64,000 nt of DNA from CAWDDG01 sp963801065 (GCA_963801065.1 CAWDDG010000007.1:1-64000), one strand, 5' to 3'; shown: positions 34,393 through 44,060, numbered from the stretch's first letter. Notes: generated from the letters alone by a model not told the origin. Numbers and translations are program-made.

Positions 34393-36702
34393 ATGTCGGA
34401 GCAGAAGCAGGGTACTGAGGGCGCCGCGCCCACGGGGGCCGCCCCGGAGCGGCGGGCAGCCCACGAACGCCTGTCGACGGGCGCGCTCGCGCGCTGGATG
34501 CGCGCCTGCGTGACGCACCCGTGGCGCGTGGTCGGCAGCTGGATCGGAATCGTCGCCCTCCTGATCATTCTGGTCGTGACGGTCGGGGGTTCGCTGCGCG
34601 ACGAGTTCGAGATTCCCGGTTCGGACACGCAGCGGGCGACCGACCTGATCCAGTCCGAGTTCGCGTCCGAGCAGGGCGGCGTGCTCAACGTCGTCTTCGC
34701 GGCGCCGGAGGGTGAGCGGCTCGACACGCCGGAGCGGACGGCCGCGATCCAGGACGCGATCGCGCGGCTTGGGTCGTCCGAGTTCGCACCGTCCGGGGAG
34801 GACGCCGGCGTTGAGAGCGTGGGGGATCCGTTCAGCCCGGACACGTTCTCCGCCGACGGTCGCATCGGCTACGCCGAGGCGCAGTTCAGCGAGACGATCG
34901 AGGACGAGGACCGCGCGAGGGTCGTCGCGGTCGAGGACGCGGTCCGCGAGGCGGTCGCGCCGGTCGGCGTGACGGTCGAGTACAACGGCGAGGCCGAGTT
35001 CCCGCCCATCGAGCAGGGAACGCAGGAGCTGCTCGGCCTGCTCGCGGCGCTGCTCGTGCTGCTCGTCGTCTTCCGCACCTTCGTGGCGACGACGATCCCG
35101 ATCGCGCTGGCGATCACGGCAGTTCTCAGCGCGTTCCTGCTGCTGTTCATCCTGGCCGGCCTCACCGACATCAACACGATCACGCCTCTGCTCGTGTCGA
35201 TGATCGGCCTCGGTGTCGGCATCGACTACTCGCTGTTCATCGTGACGCGCTTCAGGCAGATCCTGCATGAAGGGCTGTCGCCACGCGACGCCGCCGCCGA
35301 GGCGGGTGCGACGGCAGGGCGGGCCGTGCTCTTCGCCGGCCTGACGGTCGCGATCTCGGTGACCGGCCTGGCTTTCTTCGGCCTCGACTTCGTGACCAAA
35401 CTCGGCATCGGCAGCGCCCTCGGCGTACTGACCACGGTGCTGATCGCGAACTCGCTGCTCATCGCGGTGCTGGCGCTGCTCGGGCACAAGATCGACCGGC
35501 TGAAGGTGCCGTTCCTCCGCCCGCTCGACGACTCGCAGGCGGCCCGCGAGAAGACGCCCATCGCACGGTGGGGCCGGTTCGTGACCGCGAACGCGAAGGT
35601 CGTGTTCACCGTCGTGCTGCTTGCCGGCCTGGTGCTCGCGTCCACGTCGGCGCTGGTCCGGTTGGGCGCTTCGGACCAGGGCACGCAGCCCACCGAGCAG
35701 ACCGCACGTCGGGCCTACGACCTGCTCGCCGAGGGCTTCGGGGCGGGGTTCAACGGCCCGATCCCGATCGTCGTGGACGTCAACGGCGATTCGCAGGCGC
35801 CGCAGAGGATCTACGACGGCGTCCAAGGGCTCGAGGGCGTGGCCTCCGCGCGGGAGCCGCAATTCAACGACGAGAACTCCGTCGCGATCGTCTTCGTGAC
35901 CCCGGACTCCGCTCCCCAGGACGAGGCGACCGACCAGCTCGTCGACCGGCTGCGCGGCGACGTCGTGCCGGCGGCGACGGACGGCGGCGACGCGCGCGCG
36001 TACGTCTCCGGCCTCACCGCCGCGTTCAAGGACATCGCCGATCGAATCATGGAGCGGTTGCCGCTGTTCCTGCTCTACATCATCGGCGTCACCTTCATCG
36101 TGCTCGCCATGGCCTTCCGCTCGATCGTGATCTCCCTGACCGCGGCTGTCACGACCATCCTCTCCGCCTTCATCGGCTTCGGCGTGCTCACCCTCGTCGT
36201 GCAGGAGGGCAATCTCCTCGGACTCACCGGGCTGGATCGCACCGGGCCGATCGAGACGTTCGTCCCGCCGATCGCCTTCGCGATCCTGTTCGGGCTCTCG
36301 ATGGACTACATGGTCTTCCTGATGAGTCGTATCCGGGAGGAGCACGTACACGGACTGAATACGCGGGCGGCGGTCGAGCACGGGATCGCCGCGATCGGAC
36401 GGGTGATCGTGGCCGCGGCGCTGATCATGGGGACGGTCTTCGCGGCCTTCATCCTCACATCCGATCGGATCTCGAAGGAGTTCGGGCTGCTCCTCGCCGT
36501 CGCGATCCTCACCGACGCCCTGATCGTGCGGATGACGCTCGTGCCCGCCTTCCTCACGCTGATGGGCGAGAAGTCGTGGTACATCCCGCGCTGGCTCGAC
36601 CGCCTGCTGCCGAACATCACGATCGAGCCGCCGCACGACGACGGCCAGACCCGGGCTCCGGTCGGCGGCGAGCGCCCTGCCGAAGCAACCGGCCGGCCCT
36701 AA
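34393..36702 (+). CDS. MMPL/RND-type membrane transporter
   Basis: This 769-residue protein has the two-fold RND arrangement: one helix, a roughly 170-residue exterior domain, six helices (from VLLVVFRTFVATTIPIALA through IDYSLFIVTRF), and then the same layout again (IVLAMAFRSIVISLTAAVTT, SMDYMVFLMSRIREE). Both GxxxDY-type motifs in TM4/TM10 (GVGIDYSLF, GLSMDYMVF) are present, as expected for proton-driven transport. Mycobacterial homologues export lipids; the substrate here is unknown. I chose the ATG of MSEQKQG over an upstream GTG. No partner genes are next to it. Confidence 0.93.
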   Translation: MSEQKQGTEGAAPTGAAPERRAAHERLSTGALARWMRACVTHPWRVVGSWIGIVALLIILVVTVGGSLRDEFEIPGSDTQRATDLIQSEFASEQGGVLNVVFAAPEGERLDTPERTAAIQDAIARLGSSEFAPSGEDAGVESVGDPFSPDTFSADGRIGYAEAQFSETIEDEDRARVVAVEDAVREAVAPVGVTVEYNGEAEFPPIEQGTQELLGLLAALLVLLVVFRTFVATTIPIALAITAVLSAFLLLFILAGLTDINTITPLLVSMIGLGVGIDYSLFIVTRFRQILHEGLSPRDAAAEAGATAGRAVLFAGLTVAISVTGLAFFGLDFVTKLGIGSALGVLTTVLIANSLLIAVLALLGHKIDRLKVPFLRPLDDSQAAREKTPIARWGRFVTANAKVVFTVVLLAGLVLASTSALVRLGASDQGTQPTEQTARRAYDLLAEGFGAGFNGPIPIVVDVNGDSQAPQRIYDGVQGLEGVASAREPQFNDENSVAIVFVTPDSAPQDEATDQLVDRLRGDVVPAATDGGDARAYVSGLTAAFKDIADRIMERLPLFLLYIIGVTFIVLAMAFRSIVISLTAAVTTILSAFIGFGVLTLVVQEGNLLGLTGLDRTGPIETFVPPIAFAILFGLSMDYMVFLMSRIREEHVHGLNTRAAVEHGIAAIGRVIVAAALIMGTVFAAFILTSDRISKEFGLLLAVAILTDALIVRMTLVPAFLTLMGEKSWYIPRWLDRLLPNITIEPPHDDGQTRAPVGGERPAEATGRP

Positions 36703-36789
36703 CGGTGTCGCCTGGGCGACGCGGCTACGGCCGCACCCCCAGGCTGCCCGCAGGGTCGCCTCACGAAGGGTTCTGGCGGCGAGCGATAG

Positions 36790-36965
36790 ACCCGTGTGCG
36801 GGGCAGGGATGTGGCCGGGCGCGTCGAGGCGATCGGCAGGTACTGAACCGGTTCCAGCCGGGCGACGACGTGTTCGGCATCTGCGAGGGCTCCTTCGCCG
36901 AGCACGGGTGTGCGCTCGAGAGGACAAGCTCGCTGCTCGGCCGATCGGCCGGAGGCGGTGGCCGG
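36790..36965 (+). pseudogene. MDR-type alcohol dehydrogenase/quinone reductase fragment
   Basis: Three frames together read RGRDVAGRVEAIGR, VLNRFQPGDDVFGICEGSFA and AREDKLAARP, which is the conserved N-terminal segment of zinc-independent MDR reductases (GRDVAG.V...G..V..FQPGDEVFG....FAEYA.A.E..L). About 55 codons with two frame breaks remain. Confidence 0.75.
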
Positions 36966-37019
36966 TGAGTCGGTGGACGCGGTGACCACACCCTCATCGA
37001 CGACCAACACGCCGAGGAG

Positions 37020-37170
37020 GTGAACACTGCCGCTGAGGCGGCCAAGGTCGGGGTGTCTCGGCAGACGTTGCACGAGTGGCTGCGGCGGTATGCCACCGGC
37101 GGGTTGGCGGATCCGGTCGCATCGGCCGCAGATGCCCGCATCAGATGGATCCTCGTACGAAGTCGAGCCC
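37020..37170 (+). pseudogene. IS481-family transposase N-terminal fragment
   Basis: It reads AAKVGVSRQTLHEWLRRYAT and GGLAD, then in another frame SHRPHRCPHQMDP. This is the helix-turn-helix start and the conserved LADRS.RP..CPHQ segment of IS481 transposases. The catalytic part is absent. Confidence 0.75.
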
Positions 37171-37286
37171 CGAGATCATCGGCCCACTCATCGCAAGCGC
37201 CGAGCCGCCCGAACCCGAACCGCCACCCGAGATCGACCCCGGCCCACCCCCTTCTGAGACCGCGTACGTCGACTAATCTCGAGCTC

Positions 37287-37910
37287 ATGTCCGGGGCGGC
37301 GCAATTGGTATGGCAGCCCTCATTGCTCGGCGCCGGCACGATGGGCTTCGACGCGGCCTTCGGCGGCGTTCAGCGCCGGGAGCTCGCCAAGGGTGCATGG
37401 GTCGACGAGGTAAGAGGGTGGGTGCGAGGCGCCAACGAGCTGTTCGCCCGCCTGCTCGAGCTGACGCCGTGGCAGTTGCGGTATGTCTGGATGTACGAGC
37501 GGCGCGTCACCGAGCCACGGCTGACGCATCGCTGGCGGTTGAAAGACGAGGAGCCACCGCTGCCGTTGCTGCGGCAGATGGCCGAGGCCCTGAGCGTGCA
37601 GTACGGCGTCGAGTTCACCCAGGTCGGCGCCAATCTGTACCGGAACGGCGCCGACAGCGTGGCCTGGCATGGAGACCGGGCGGCGCGTGACCTCGACGTC
37701 GCCACCGTCGCCATCGTCTCGCTGGGAGCGCCGCGCCCGTTCAAACTGCGGCCTAAGGGCGGCGGGCGATCCATCGGCTTCGTCCCAGACCACGGCGACC
37801 TGTTGGCGATGGGCGGCTCGTGCCCGCGCACCTGGGACCATTCGTTGCCGAAGATCAAGTGGGCCGGGCCGCGGATCAGCCTGCAATTCCGTCACGCCTA
37901 CGACGGCTGA
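37287..37910 (+). CDS. AlkB-family 2-oxoglutarate/Fe(II) dioxygenase
   Basis: This 207-residue enzyme shows the AlkB-like double-stranded beta-helix: iron ligands H128 and D130 in WHGDR, H185 in TWDHSLPK, and 2-oxoglutarate-binding Arg residues in GPRISLQFRH. GANLYRNGADSVAWHGD and GDLLAMGGSC are typical. Such proteins remove alkyl groups from bases by oxidation. The N-terminal nucleotide-recognition part is ordinary. The neighbours are ghosts, so it stands alone. The ATG follows a weak site (CTCGAGCTC). Confidence 0.92.
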   Translation: MSGAAQLVWQPSLLGAGTMGFDAAFGGVQRRELAKGAWVDEVRGWVRGANELFARLLELTPWQLRYVWMYERRVTEPRLTHRWRLKDEEPPLPLLRQMAEALSVQYGVEFTQVGANLYRNGADSVAWHGDRAARDLDVATVAIVSLGAPRPFKLRPKGGGRSIGFVPDHGDLLAMGGSCPRTWDHSLPKIKWAGPRISLQFRHAYDG

Positions 37911-37984
37911 CCTCAGACGGGTCACGTCAGCGGCCGACAGGTGCGAGCGCACGGTCTTGACCCCGGGCGCCGGCGATGAGCAGG

Positions 37985-38094
37985 TCGATGTGGTCGCTGC
38001 TGGACAACCTCGGGTGGGCGGAGGAATTCTTGGCCGATTCGGCCTCGTGCGGGTCGACTACGGCACCCAGCGCCGCGCGCCGAAGGCGTCGTAG
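37985..38094 (+). pseudogene. C-terminal remnant of a GH1 beta-glucosidase
   Basis: In two frames it reads MWSLLDNLGWAEEFLA and RFGLVRVDYGTQRRAPKAS with a stop. This matches the highly conserved end of GH1 beta-glucosidases (WSLLDNFEWA..Y..RFGLV.VDY.TQ.R.PK.S). One base break lies between the pieces. No other part of the gene is present. Confidence 0.8.
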
Positions 38095-38246
38095 GCCTGG
38101 TTCCCCTCCCTCGTTCCCTTCCGGGATGAGCCCGGTACGTGATCCACATCCGCGCCGAGCCGACTCGAGACGGTGACCAGGGTGGGGGTATCGCACGCTG
38201 TGGCAGCGCGTCTACAGTGCGGACACGGTGCGTGAAGGGGGTCCTG

Positions 38247-39761
38247 GTGAGTGCTCGCACACGAGCGATCGGCGGGTTGACGGCTGTCCTGGTGGTGGGG
38301 GTGGGGGCACTCGCTCCGGCGGGCGGCGCGACGGCCGCCCCGGGCCCCCCGGGCGGGCCAAGGTTCACCGCCGGTGCCGCCGGCGCGGGCGACGCCTACT
38401 TCCCGTTCGCCGGCAACGGCGGCTACGACGTCCGGCACTACGACCTTGACATCACCTACACACCGCCGCCGCAGGCGCCGGCGCCGATCGTCGGCCAGCT
38501 GGAGGGCATCGCGACCGTCGACCTCGTGGCCACGCAGGACCTGGACCGCTTCAACCTCGACCTGCGCGACATGGAGGTGCAGGCGATCACGATCAACGGC
38601 CAGCCTGCCAGCGAGGTGACCCCACCCATCCCCGAGGCCGAGGTCGAGGGCGCTGCGTACTGGCTCGTCCAGGACGACGCGGCCCGTGTGTGGGAACTCA
38701 CGATCCAGCCCCGACCCAAGATCAAGAAGGGGCAGACGGCGCAGGTCGTCGTCGCCTACGGTGGCGAGACAACCCGGCCGGAGGACATCGAGGGCGCCCT
38801 CTACGGCTGGGTGACCACACGCGACGGTGCGATGGTCGTCGGCGAGCCAGAGGGCTCCATGACCTGGTACCCGGCCAGCGACCATCAGACGGACAAGGCC
38901 ACGTACAGCTTCGAGATCACCGTGCCCGAGGGGAAGGTCGCGGTCGCCAACGGGCTGCCCGCGAAGGACCCGGTCACGGAGAACGGCTGGACCACCTGGT
39001 ACTGGGACGCCCCGGACCAGCAGGCCAGCTACTTGACCACGGCCTCGGTCGGTGACTACGAGCTGCGCTACTCCGAGACGGACGACGGGCTGCCGATCAT
39101 CGACGCTATCGACGACAACCTGACGCCGGGCAACGCTGCCACAACGGAGGCCAGCCTCGCCCTGCAGGATGAGATGATCGCCTTCCTCGAGGAGGCCTTC
39201 GGGCCGTACCCGTTCAACTCCTACGGCTCGATCGTGGACGACGACACCGTCGGCTATGCGCTCGAGACGCAGACCCGGCCGGTGTACTCCCGGGTCGCCC
39301 GCGAGTCCACCGTCGCCCACGAGCTCGCCCACCAGTGGTTCGGGAACACCGTGAGCCCGGCGCGTTGGCAGGACATCTGGCTCAACGAGGGCTGGGCCAC
39401 GTACGCCGAGTGGCTGTGGAGCGAGGACTCCGGGGCCGACTCCGCCCAGACGCTGTTCGAGGGGATCATGGCGATTCCGGCCGACGACCCGTTCTGGGAC
39501 CTGGCCATCGCCGACCCCGGGCCGCTCGGTCTCTTCAACGGCGCGGTCTATGACCGTGGTGCAGCGACGCTGCACGCCCTGCGGGTCAAGATCGGCGACG
39601 AGTCGTTCTACGCAGCCGCCCAGGAATGGCTGCAGCGCTACAACGACACCACCGGCACCACGGAGGACCTCGAGGCGGTCTACGAGGAGGCATCCGGCCA
39701 GGACCTCGACGCGTTCTTCGACGTGTGGCTGCGGACACCGAGCAAGCCGACGACCTGGTGA
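38247..39761 (+). CDS. Secreted M1-family metallopeptidase
   Basis: This protein of about 504 residues begins with a signal peptide (RTRAIGGLTAVLVVGVGALA, cleavage near ATAAPG). The mature part has an aminopeptidase-N-like beta domain (YDVRHYDLDITY) and a thermolysin-like domain with HELAHQWFG (zinc ligands H358, H362, catalytic E359) and NEGWATY (third ligand E381). The GAMEN-like exopeptidase motif is seen only in altered form near DTVGYALETQTRP, so strict aminopeptidase activity is uncertain. A GTG after AAGGGGG was taken as start. It is extracellular and not in an operon. Confidence 0.9.
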   Translation: MSARTRAIGGLTAVLVVGVGALAPAGGATAAPGPPGGPRFTAGAAGAGDAYFPFAGNGGYDVRHYDLDITYTPPPQAPAPIVGQLEGIATVDLVATQDLDRFNLDLRDMEVQAITINGQPASEVTPPIPEAEVEGAAYWLVQDDAARVWELTIQPRPKIKKGQTAQVVVAYGGETTRPEDIEGALYGWVTTRDGAMVVGEPEGSMTWYPASDHQTDKATYSFEITVPEGKVAVANGLPAKDPVTENGWTTWYWDAPDQQASYLTTASVGDYELRYSETDDGLPIIDAIDDNLTPGNAATTEASLALQDEMIAFLEEAFGPYPFNSYGSIVDDDTVGYALETQTRPVYSRVARESTVAHELAHQWFGNTVSPARWQDIWLNEGWATYAEWLWSEDSGADSAQTLFEGIMAIPADDPFWDLAIADPGPLGLFNGAVYDRGAATLHALRVKIGDESFYAAAQEWLQRYNDTTGTTEDLEAVYEEASGQDLDAFFDVWLRTPSKPTTW

Positions 39762-39906
39762 CACCCGGCTGAGCTGGCGCTTTCGCCACGGCGCCGTCGC
39801 CGCCGTCGAAGCGCATCCAGGTCCGGACGTCGCGCGCGCAAGAGTCGGTCGGTCGTGACGCGGGTTTCTGCGCGCGCCCGGGTCACCGGTCAGCCACACG
39901 ACCCGC

Positions 39907-40125
39907 TCATCCAGCCCGCACCCAGACCCGTGCAGCGGGGTCAAGAGGGTCAAGGTGCCGAACCGGGTCGTGGTCGACGCCGGCGGGGTCGATCCCGCCG
40001 GCCGTGCCCACGCTACTGTTCAGAGCCTCCTCGATCAGTTCCGCCGTTCCGGGCCTGGTCAGCATGCCGCTCTGCGGGAAGGCGACCTGCTCGACGGTGA
40101 TCCCGCAGGCGAGACTGTTCGCCAC
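39907..40125 (-). pseudogene. Amidohydrolase (cytosine-deaminase-like) fragment
   Basis: The minus strand reads ACGITVEQVAFPQSGMLTRP, GTAELIEEAL and then GGIDPAGVDHDPVRHLD, matching the central part of cytosine-deaminase-like amidohydrolases (LVAFPQ.G.LR.PG...L.EAL..GAD.VGG.DP). About 73 codons remain and the metal-binding HxH and C-terminal parts are missing. Confidence 0.7.
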
Positions 40126-40238
40126 GGCCGCGACGGCGGGTTAAGTGGCCGGGGCACACCCCTCATGCTCTGAGACGCCCGGTCCTCGGTCCGCATGGGT
40201 CCTTGCGGCATGGCCAGTGCTTCTCGCCCGATTGCGGT

Positions 40239-40465
40239 CTATTCGCTCAGTCCGATCTGCTGCATGAAGGTCACGACGTCGTGGAAGAGGTACTCCTCGA
40301 CCATCTGCCCGCTCTTCCAGTGGCCAACGGTGCAGAAGTCGACGTCGAACGACTTGCCGGTGGGAGGGATCTCTGACCCGTCGGGTCCGATCATCGATCC
40401 CGTCATCGTGCCGGTGTAGCGCGCGATCGAGCAGACCCAGTCGCCCCCGGCGAAGAAGGCCTTGT
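40239..40465 (-). pseudogene. C-terminal remnant of a SnoaL-like ester cyclase
   Basis: It reads GGDWVCSIARYTGTMTGSMI, GPDGSEIPPTGKSFDVDFCT and VEEYLFHDVVTFMQQIGLSE before a stop, the last 70 residues of a SnoaL-like polyketide-cyclase-type protein. The N-terminal half is missing: the ghost is joined directly to the truncated response-regulator gene. Confidence 0.75.
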
Positions 40466-40470
40466 AGGGC

Positions 40471-40814
40471 CTGCGGCGAGTGCGGAGCCGGAGAGCTCGT
40501 TCTTCGGGATGAACCCGCGGGCCCGACTTCGCTCCAGTCGCCGGCGATAGGGGGACACGGCGCGGCTCGACGTCAGCACCACCGCCGGGCCGGAGTCGTC
40601 GGCGAGCAGGGCCTCGCAGACGGCGAAGCCGTCCATGTCCGGCAAGGCCACATCCAGCAGAACCATGTCAGGCTCGAGCGCGCGTACAAGTGTGAGCGCC
40701 GAAGCTCCGTCCGTGGCCTCGCCCACGACGTCGAACCCCTCGGCCTTGAGTAGCGGGCGGGCGAACGACCGGAAGCCCGGCGTGGTCGTCGACGATCAGC
40801 ACGGTCGTCGCCAT
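40471..40814 (-). pseudogene. Response-regulator receiver domain, one-base frameshift
   Basis: The start MATTVLIVDDHA and, one frame further, FARPLLKAEGFDVVGEATDG with VLLDVALPDMDGFAVCEALL form a CheY-like receiver. The acidic pair DD and the phospho-acceptor Asp in LLDVALPD are present, as is the late K of FIPKNEL. An extra G in GCCGGGCTT breaks the frame at codon 14. No output domain follows; the gene ends at the SnoaL ghost. No histidine kinase lies nearby. Confidence 0.75.
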
Positions 40815-41097
40815 GTGAAGATCATGGCATGGCGCTCGCCCCCGCACATTGGGGACAGCCCTGTGGCCTCGTCGGTGGCGAGCGTCCGGCCAGCAGGGCC
40901 CGCACCCCTGGGCGCCATCGGGTCGTGATCGCACCCCTTGGTTGCTGGTGCGTGCTGCCACGCGGGCACCGTCTGAACGGGCCGGCCGTGGCATCGTTCG
41001 TGGCGCGAACTGCAATCAACCGGGGGTGTCAAAGGGGCTATTAGGGCGGGCTGTGGGCAGAGTCGCAGGTAGGGCCCGTGCGGCGGGTACCGGGGTT

Positions 41098-41142
41098 CTC
41101 ATAATCCCTGGGTCGTGGGTTCGAGTCCCACCCGCCCCACCA
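41098..41142 (+). repeat. tRNA 3'-half fragment, copy C, with conserved left flank
   Basis: The 45-base core is identical to copy A. Unlike A and B, about 70 bases to its left (from GGTGTCAAA at 41026) are also conserved in copy D, as is the first part of the right flank (GTCACRCATCCGG-like). C and D therefore probably derive from the same kind of element, with the conserved flank being its end. Confidence 0.8.
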
Positions 41143-41631
41143 GTCACGCATCCGGTCACGGGTGATCCCAAGCGTGCCCGGAACGCCAAGGTCGGAGATG
41201 TTCGCGCTCATGGCCGATGAGCGGACGCCGCGTAGAGCTGGTGCGACAGCCAGGCCCAAGTGTGTCTGATCACATCTCAGCGGCGAGCGTGACACGGTGG
41301 CCGTCGACGACCGCTCGCTGAAGATCAGCCAGTACACGTACTTCGCTCTACCCGTGTGCCACGACTAGCGTGCCGAACGCTCGCCGTCGAAGCATTGGCC
41401 CCGATGTCGATACCTGGACGGCCGGCCGCGTAGTAATGGTTGCTGCACTGGCGCACCGAGCTGACCGCCGGCAGCGCGACAAACAGACAGCCAAACTGGC
41501 CCATCGCTGAGCCACAGGATCACGGTGCGCGTGCCACAAACCCAGGCACATCAACACGAGTCCAGCTCTCGCCACGTGAGCGGGCAGGCGTCACCTGCTC
41601 AGGCCACGACGCGAGAATCGGCGCTAACGGG
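41143..41631. other. Gap without a recognised gene
   Basis: Nothing convincing is seen. It follows tRNA fragment C and precedes the end of the convergent dehydratase gene. Confidence 0.45.
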
Positions 41632-42339
41632 TCACCGCTTCTGCGCCGCAGGCAGCGTCGTGCACACGCACGCCTTGTTGCCGTCCTGGTCGGCGATCAC
41701 AGTGTACGAGGGCGCCTGGCTGTCATCGACGACGATCCCACCAGCGGTGACGGCGGCGGCGATCCGCTGCTCGGCCACCTCGGGCGGCACCCAGACGTCG
41801 ATGTGGAACCGCTGACGCGGGGTCTCGTGCTCGTCGGTGTCCTGGAACCACAGGATCGGTACCCGTCCCGTGGCGTCCCGGACGTCGTCGCCGATGGTCC
41901 CGCGGCCCCGGGCCTCGGTACTCCCGGTCAGCAGGGCAGCCCACGCCGGGGCGATTGTCGCGGCGTGCGCCGTGTCGAGGGCGAGCTCGATCGTGGTGAT
42001 CGAGGCCGGGTCGGCGTCGATCGCCTGCTCGGCGGCGATCTCGGTGATCCGTCGCGCGAGGTCGACGTCCTGCTGGGTCACCCATTCGACGACGTGCTCG
42101 GTGCCCTCGTCGTCGCGGTAGACGGCGTCGTCGCTGACCAGCTTGAGATCGACGTACCCGTCGCCCATCGTCACGCGCGGGTGGTGGCCGAGCGCGTCGC
42201 CGGCCTGGCCCACTGCGGCGACGAACCGTACGCCGGTGCCGAAGTCGCCGACCACGTAGCGGGCATGGAGTCCCTGACCCAGCTTGCGCCAGTCGGTCAG
42301 GTTGGTCTCGGCGATCTGCTCGCCCGTCAGCATGTCCAT
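41632..42339 (-). CDS. Pterin-4a-carbinolamine dehydratase fused to a VOC domain
   Basis: This 235-residue protein starts with a PCD/DCoH domain (residues 1-110): TDWRKLGQGLHARYVVGDFG, AGDALGHHPRVTMGDGYVDL with the active-site HHP, and a VTQQDVDLARRITEIA helix. A glyoxalase-like VOC domain (about 115-235) follows: WAALLTGSTEARG, RVPILWFQDTDEHETPRQRF with HIDVWVP. PCD domains recycle 4a-hydroxytetrahydropterin; the VOC part may bind a related substrate. The fusion occurs in some actinomycetes. No aromatic hydroxylase gene is nearby, so its partner is unknown. Confidence 0.9.
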   Translation of the reverse strand: MDMLTGEQIAETNLTDWRKLGQGLHARYVVGDFGTGVRFVAAVGQAGDALGHHPRVTMGDGYVDLKLVSDDAVYRDDEGTEHVVEWVTQQDVDLARRITEIAAEQAIDADPASITTIELALDTAHAATIAPAWAALLTGSTEARGRGTIGDDVRDATGRVPILWFQDTDEHETPRQRFHIDVWVPPEVAEQRIAAAVTAGGIVVDDSQAPSYTVIADQDGNKACVCTTLPAAQKR

Positions 42340-43000
42340 AGACGGGACCGTAACCCGGATTCCGGACGATCGGCGTCCGACATCTGACCTCGTCTTCAGC
42401 GACCGTTCTAATGGCCTCTTCCTAGCGCACGGCGCCCTGTGGAGCGGAACCCGCGACGTCTGCCGAGCACGTCCTCATCTAGCCGCGATGACGGCGACCG
42501 TGTGAACCGCTATCTGTCGGCGGCGGTGTCGTCATAAAGGGCCACGGCCCAGGCGCCGGTCATGCGTTCAGGGATGACGGTCAGGTCAAACCGGTCTCCC
42601 CAAACCTCCAGCCGGTTCAGGATCGGCAGGTGCAGGTTGGCGCTGCTCCACGTGACATCTTGTCTGTAGTCCCAAACCCTCGGCCGACTTCGGCGCCATC
42701 GAGCAGCACGCGAAGAACGCCGGGGGTCTGGGCTCGCATCTCGACGGATAGGGATTCCGTTGCTGCATCCACAGTGGTCGGCCAGCATCGACCTGCTCAC
42801 TCATCGCACATGCCGCGGATGGAGGGCGGCCACGCTCGCCTGGACTCCGGCCCAGTCGCTGCGGGCGTATTCGCCGACCCACGCATCCGGGGTTGTAGTG
42901 AGCGACGAAGACCACGGCGTCACGGCCTGGTGCATGGCGATCATGGACTCGGTGTTCGGGCGGCTCGTAGGCTCGGCGCCGGGGAAACCAGGAGGGACCA
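42340..43000. other. Region without a complete gene
   Basis: On the minus strand at 42510-42660 a protein-like end NLHLPILNRLEVWGDRFDL with TVIPERMTGAWAVALYDD is followed by a stop. It may be the end of a decayed gene that I cannot name. At about 42478 there is an AGCCGCGATGACGG motif related to the deaminase-cassette boundary. Confidence 0.35.
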
Positions 43001-43474
43001 GTGTCCGACAAACGCGAGCGAGGTCCGCGTCTTCCGCCTCGCTGGTTCATTCGCGTCGTCTGGTCGGTGCACCGTGCGGTGTGCCGCGTTAGCGGTGGCC
43101 GACTTGGTCTGTGGCGCCCGAAGCGTGGCCGGTGGGGCACTCTGCGTGTGACGACGACGGGGCGCCGAACCGGCCGGGAGCACAGCGTGATTGTCGGGTA
43201 CTTCGAGGATGGTCCGAACCTGGTCACGCTGGCGATGAACGGTTGGGCCGATCCGGAGCCGGCCTGGTGGCTCAACCTGCAAGCGCATCCCGACGCGACG
43301 GTCGATCTGGTCAGGGGGTCTCGACCGGTGAGGGCACGCGCCGCCGAGGGAGAGGAACGGTCGCGCCTGTGGAGCAGGTGGCGCGACATCGACAAGGAGC
43401 TCGACGGTTATGCGGCTCTGCGGTCGTCCGAGACTGCAGTCGTGATCCTGGAACCACGACCCTCGCCTTCCTGA
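43001..43474 (+). CDS. Deazaflavin-dependent nitroreductase-family protein
   Basis: This 157-residue protein belongs to the DDN-like split-barrel family that uses cofactor F420: GTLRVTTTGRRTGREHSVIV, GYFEDGPNLVTLAMNGWADP and WWLNLQAHPDATVDL are all characteristic. The N-terminal helix (WFIRVVWSVHRAVCRV) could associate with the membrane. The start is GTG with a strong AGGAGGG four bases before it. It is a stand-alone gene; substrates of such proteins are quinones or nitro compounds. Confidence 0.9.
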   Translation: MSDKRERGPRLPPRWFIRVVWSVHRAVCRVSGGRLGLWRPKRGRWGTLRVTTTGRRTGREHSVIVGYFEDGPNLVTLAMNGWADPEPAWWLNLQAHPDATVDLVRGSRPVRARAAEGEERSRLWSRWRDIDKELDGYAALRSSETAVVILEPRPSPS

Positions 43475-43784
43475 CATAGGAGGTGCCCCGAGTTCCTGGG
43501 CGAGTCGACCGTGTCGGGAGTCTTACGCCGGAAGGAAATCCGCATGCGCGGAAGCGCCGCGTGTCCGGCGACGTGAATCGCCGTCCAGGCGGTCTTCAGG
43601 GTCGGCTGAAAGATCGACACGCATGCGAAGCCAGGGAGCGGACGCCCGACTTTGCCGCTCTTGGGAAGGCGCGGGCATCGACCAGCCGTCCGGCACGAGA
43701 ATGGTCACATGATCGCGCGGGTGTGGCGAGGTTGGACCAGCGCGCAGGATGCGGACGGCTACGACCAGCACTACCGCCTTGACG

Positions 43785-43930
43785 TGGTGCCCCACCGGAG
43801 CACTTGCCTCGGAGAACGCGCGAGCGATCCCACGCCCCAAGCCGCGGCTAGCGCCAACGACGACAGCGGTCCTGCCCGCTGGTATGCGGTTGCCATCTGC
43901 TGTTGCTGCGGAGCCATTGCGGGCTTTGGT
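43785..43930 (-). pseudogene. N-terminal fragment of a short-chain dehydrogenase
   Basis: It reads DGNRIPAGRTAVVVGASRGL and GRGIARAFSEA, the nucleotide-binding strand and TGxxxGxG-like motif (G-A-S-R-G-L-G) of an SDR. About 45 codons remain before unrelated sequence. Confidence 0.7.
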
Positions 43931-44060
43931 GGTGCGGCATGGTTTGCGGGAGCGGTTATGGCATTGGTGAGGCTGGCCCGCGGGATCACCGCGCGGCGAC
44001 CGGCCCCGAGCGGGCCGGCGCACGCAGCGGTGAGGTCGGTGGCGCAGCGTTCCGCACGTG

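Noticed and set aside
34348..36927. An 859-codon open frame antisense to the MMPL transporter
   Set aside because: Composition (Arg/His/Asp-rich) and lack of motifs show a high-GC shadow of the real gene.
38058..39953. A 631-codon antisense frame over the M1 peptidase
   Set aside because: No domain and no start signal; the sense strand has the zinc motifs.
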